Positions 7,386 to 8,408 of a stretch of 8,408 nucleotides of DNA are shown piece by piece. A model generated the notes under the pieces. The model was given only the letters and a program-made list of their open reading frames with translations, had not been told where the DNA came from and ran no database searches. The translations under genes and the position numbers were made by a program. Every line of letters starts with the position of its first letter. Position 1 is the stretch's first letter. The stretch spans positions 6,803 to 15,210 of the forward strand of contig PXTV01000238.1 in NCBI GenBank assembly GCA_003022985.1, in the 5' to 3' direction. Source of the stretch: Bacteroidetes bacterium SW_11_45_7. GTDB taxonomy: Bacteria > Bacteroidota > Bacteroidia > Chitinophagales > SW-11-45-7.

Positions 7386-7828
7386 TGTTTACCGGCGGCC
7401 TGATGGGTTTTTTCGACATTCCCCTAAAACCGTCAACGGTACTCGTGTTCAGTATTGCCTTTGGCATTTCGGTGGATTATACCATCCACTTCCTGGCCAA
7501 GTACCGCCTGGAGCTGAACCGCCACAGCTGGGATATTGGCAAGACCGTCTCCATGGCTATTAAAGAAACGGGCATCAGCATGACTTACACTTCTTTGATC
7601 CTTTTCTCCGGCTTCATCACCTTTACCGCTTCGAGCTTTGGCGGTAATATGTACATGGGACTGCTTACGTCTATCACTTTAATCGTAGCCCTTTTTACGA
7701 ATTTGATCCTTCTGCCTTGCCTGTTGCGGACATTTGGCGGCTTCATGACCCGCAAAATGGAGAAAATCACCGAAAAGAAAGGGCGTAAACACAAGCCCAG
7801 GTACTACGGTGTTGACGACATTGAATAG
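7328..7828 (+). CDS. C-terminal fragment of MMPL/RND exporter (TM9-TM12)
   Basis: The frame opens right after an in-frame TAA (7325-7327) with MFRSLRMLVLSLFPNL and carries four membrane segments at about 5-27, 37-58, 85-105 and 110-135. FGISVDYTIHFLAKYR contains Asp50 (codon 7475-7477), the TM10 acidic residue expected to carry protons in RND transporters. KETGISMTYTSL and SSFGGNMYMG follow, as is usual before and in TM11. The tail is basic and cytoplasmic (RKMEKITEKKGRKHKPR). Both a usable start and TM8 are missing. An alternative ATG at 7385 overlaps the previous frame's stop. It is a remnant rather than a stand-alone transporter. Confidence 0.6.
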   Translation: MFRSLRMLVLSLFPNLIPLMFTGGLMGFFDIPLKPSTVLVFSIAFGISVDYTIHFLAKYRLELNRHSWDIGKTVSMAIKETGISMTYTSLILFSGFITFTASSFGGNMYMGLLTSITLIVALFTNLILLPCLLRTFGGFMTRKMEKITEKKGRKHKPRYYGVDDIE

Positions 7829-7876
7829 CCAAGTGCTGTTACTGATGAGCGTTATAGGTGTGCCTTACATTGAAAA

Positions 7877-7904
7877 AGCTCTTATTATCGTGGCAAAAAG
7901 AGCT
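7877..7904 (+). terminator. Possible terminator hairpin after the exporter locus
   Basis: AGCTCTT (7877-7883) pairs with AAGAGCT (7898-7904) across a 14-base loop, about 50 nt after the TAG at 7828. No U-run follows directly. A second small hairpin, TCCTG-ATAATA-CAGGA at 7908-7923, follows at once and has three T after it. The pair may end transcription of the exporter locus, but each is weak. Confidence 0.3.
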
Positions 7905-8041
7905 ATCTCCTGATAATACAGGATTTGCAATAGCTTGTTAAGTTGCTTTTCAACCCGTTTACTCTCTTAACAAAAGCTGGAACGCCTGGCTATCGAAGAC
8001 AGGTTTCCTAGTAGTTTATAAAGCCTATTGAAAGTGGTAAA

Positions 8042-8206
8042 ATGCTGAATCGCGTTGCTAAAGACGATGGCCGGGCATTGACAATAATGATGAATAACTC
8101 CTCAAGATGTTTCATCACGGTCATCGGCAAGGGCTTATCTCTTCTTGAAGCAAAAAAAGAGGTTGAAGTAGAAACACTAATGCCACACTTCACTCGTAAT
8201 CAATAG
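8042..8206 (+). CDS. Weak candidate small open reading frame, 54 residues
   Basis: ATG at 8042 opens a frame to TAG at 8204-8206, beginning MLNRVAKDDGRALTIMMNNS. The frame stays open upstream to 8015, without another start. Codon usage is not unlike the neighbours, and charged stretches such as LLEAKKEVEVE look protein-like. No ribosome binding site or known domain is visible, and the opposite strand is also open for 61 codons here. It could be a remnant of a lost gene or chance; the product is unknown. Confidence 0.15.
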   Translation: MLNRVAKDDGRALTIMMNNSSRCFITVIGKGLSLLEAKKEVEVETLMPHFTRNQ

Positions 8207-8230
8207 ATAGCAACTTTTATTGTTATTTTA

Positions 8231-8261
8231 TTGGAATTCTGAAAATTATTGCTTACCTTAC
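8231..8261 (+). promoter_or_regulatory. Possible promoter of the secreted-protein gene
   Basis: TTG at 8231-8233 is followed after 20 bases by TACCTTAC (8254-8261), which matches four of six fixed bases of TAnnTTTG. The spacing fits the Bacteroidota -33/-7 arrangement and would give a leader of about 30 nt before ATG 8297. The sequence around it is AT-rich, as expected for a promoter. Confidence 0.3.
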
Positions 8262-8296
8262 GGTCAAATAAAATTCCTTACAAAAACCAGATAACT

Positions 8297-8408
8297 ATGA
8301 AACGCCTCATTTTCCTGCTTGCAATCATTGGCTTTTTAGGCCAGGATAGCTATGCCACCCACTTGATGGGCGGTGAAATTACAGCCAGCCAACTCAATGG
8401 TCTTACCT
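8297..8408 (+). CDS. N-terminus of a secreted surface protein, cut by the window edge
   Basis: The ATG at 8297 opens a frame that runs off the right edge after 37 codons. It starts MKRLIFLLAIIGFLGQDSYA, a clear Sec signal peptide with Lys2/Arg3, a leucine-rich core and likely cleavage after SYA. The mature end begins THLMGGEITASQLNGL. THxxGGEI at the start of the mature chain is, from memory, common in large Bacteroidota surface proteins with PKD-like repeats and a gliding-motility or type IX secretion C-terminal domain. The rest is needed to confirm that. The A-rich stretch before the ATG (ACAAAAACCAG) replaces a Shine-Dalgarno sequence, as is usual in this phylum. Confidence 0.75.
   Translation, partial: MKRLIFLLAIIGFLGQDSYATHLMGGEITASQLNGLT

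Larger units (their letters stand above)
5647..7828 (+). pseudogene. MMPL/RND-family exporter, interrupted by two frame-breaking lesions
   Basis: Three consecutive reading frames (5647-6939, about 6900-7385, 7328-7828) together read as one RND-superfamily exporter of the MMPL type, an inner-membrane proton-driven transporter of roughly 800 residues with twelve membrane segments in two halves. The substrate cannot be told from the sequence. At the first joint (about 6891-6905) the frame moves from VIIGSLAG straight to KDLQFLERNFDGVMPFEI. At the second (about 7322-7330) it moves from ANLRPK to MFRSLRMLVL. From memory of Bacteroidota relatives, some 20 residues are missing at the first joint (the start of the second periplasmic loop). 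About 50 are missing at the second (end of that loop plus TM8). Both losses must be 1 mod 3 in length. Simple single-base frameshifts therefore do not explain the locus. It is either a decaying gene or an assembly error with two dropped segments. Confidence 0.75.
7829..8296. other. Intergenic region between the exporter locus and the secreted-protein gene
   Basis: These 468 bases contain the two small hairpins near 7877-7923 and a repeat-like motif at 7925-7941 that also occurs at 5394-5410. They also hold a weak 54-codon frame at 8042-8206, and AT-rich promoter-like sequence from about 8215 to the ATG at 8297. I see no tRNA or known structured RNA. Confidence 0.5.

Overview
The window reads as a stretch of a Bacteroidota chromosome, most likely Cytophagales or a relative. 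The reasons are a very large outer-membrane beta-barrel protein with a signal peptide ending in an Ala-Gln cleavage region, an MMPL/RND exporter of the Bacteroidota type, the start of a secreted protein with the THLMGGEI motif, poor Shine-Dalgarno sequences, and promoter-like boxes of the TAnnTTTG kind. Taxonomy is inferred from protein style only; no rRNA or marker gene is present.

Layout. On the minus strand, an intact nhaA-type Na+/H+ antiporter gene (89-1447) runs leftwards and abuts the start of another minus-strand gene cut by the left edge (1-88). A 377-base divergent intergenic region (1448-1824) follows. Rightwards comes a 1169-codon gene (1825-5334) for a putative outer-membrane barrel protein of unknown function. 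It starts at TTG, or at an upstream ATG if a T-run has been miscounted. After a 312-base gap lies an MMPL/RND-family exporter locus (5647-7828) that is split into three frames by two lesions. The protein pieces read like one family member, but segments expected at both joints are missing (roughly 20 residues after TM7, and roughly 50 residues that include TM8), so it is best called a pseudogene or a misassembled gene. A 468-base intergenic stretch with two small hairpins and a weak 54-codon reading frame follows, then the first 37 codons of a secreted protein at the right edge.

How the genes fit together. NhaA handles sodium and pH homeostasis in the inner membrane. The barrel protein and the exporter are both envelope proteins on the same strand, but the 312-base gap and the lack of shared signals do not support an operon. 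No mobile element, CRISPR array, tRNA or rRNA was seen. The two most interesting points are the doubly interrupted exporter and the conserved-looking but unnamed giant barrel protein, which has a repeated small module and an EF-hand-like loop.
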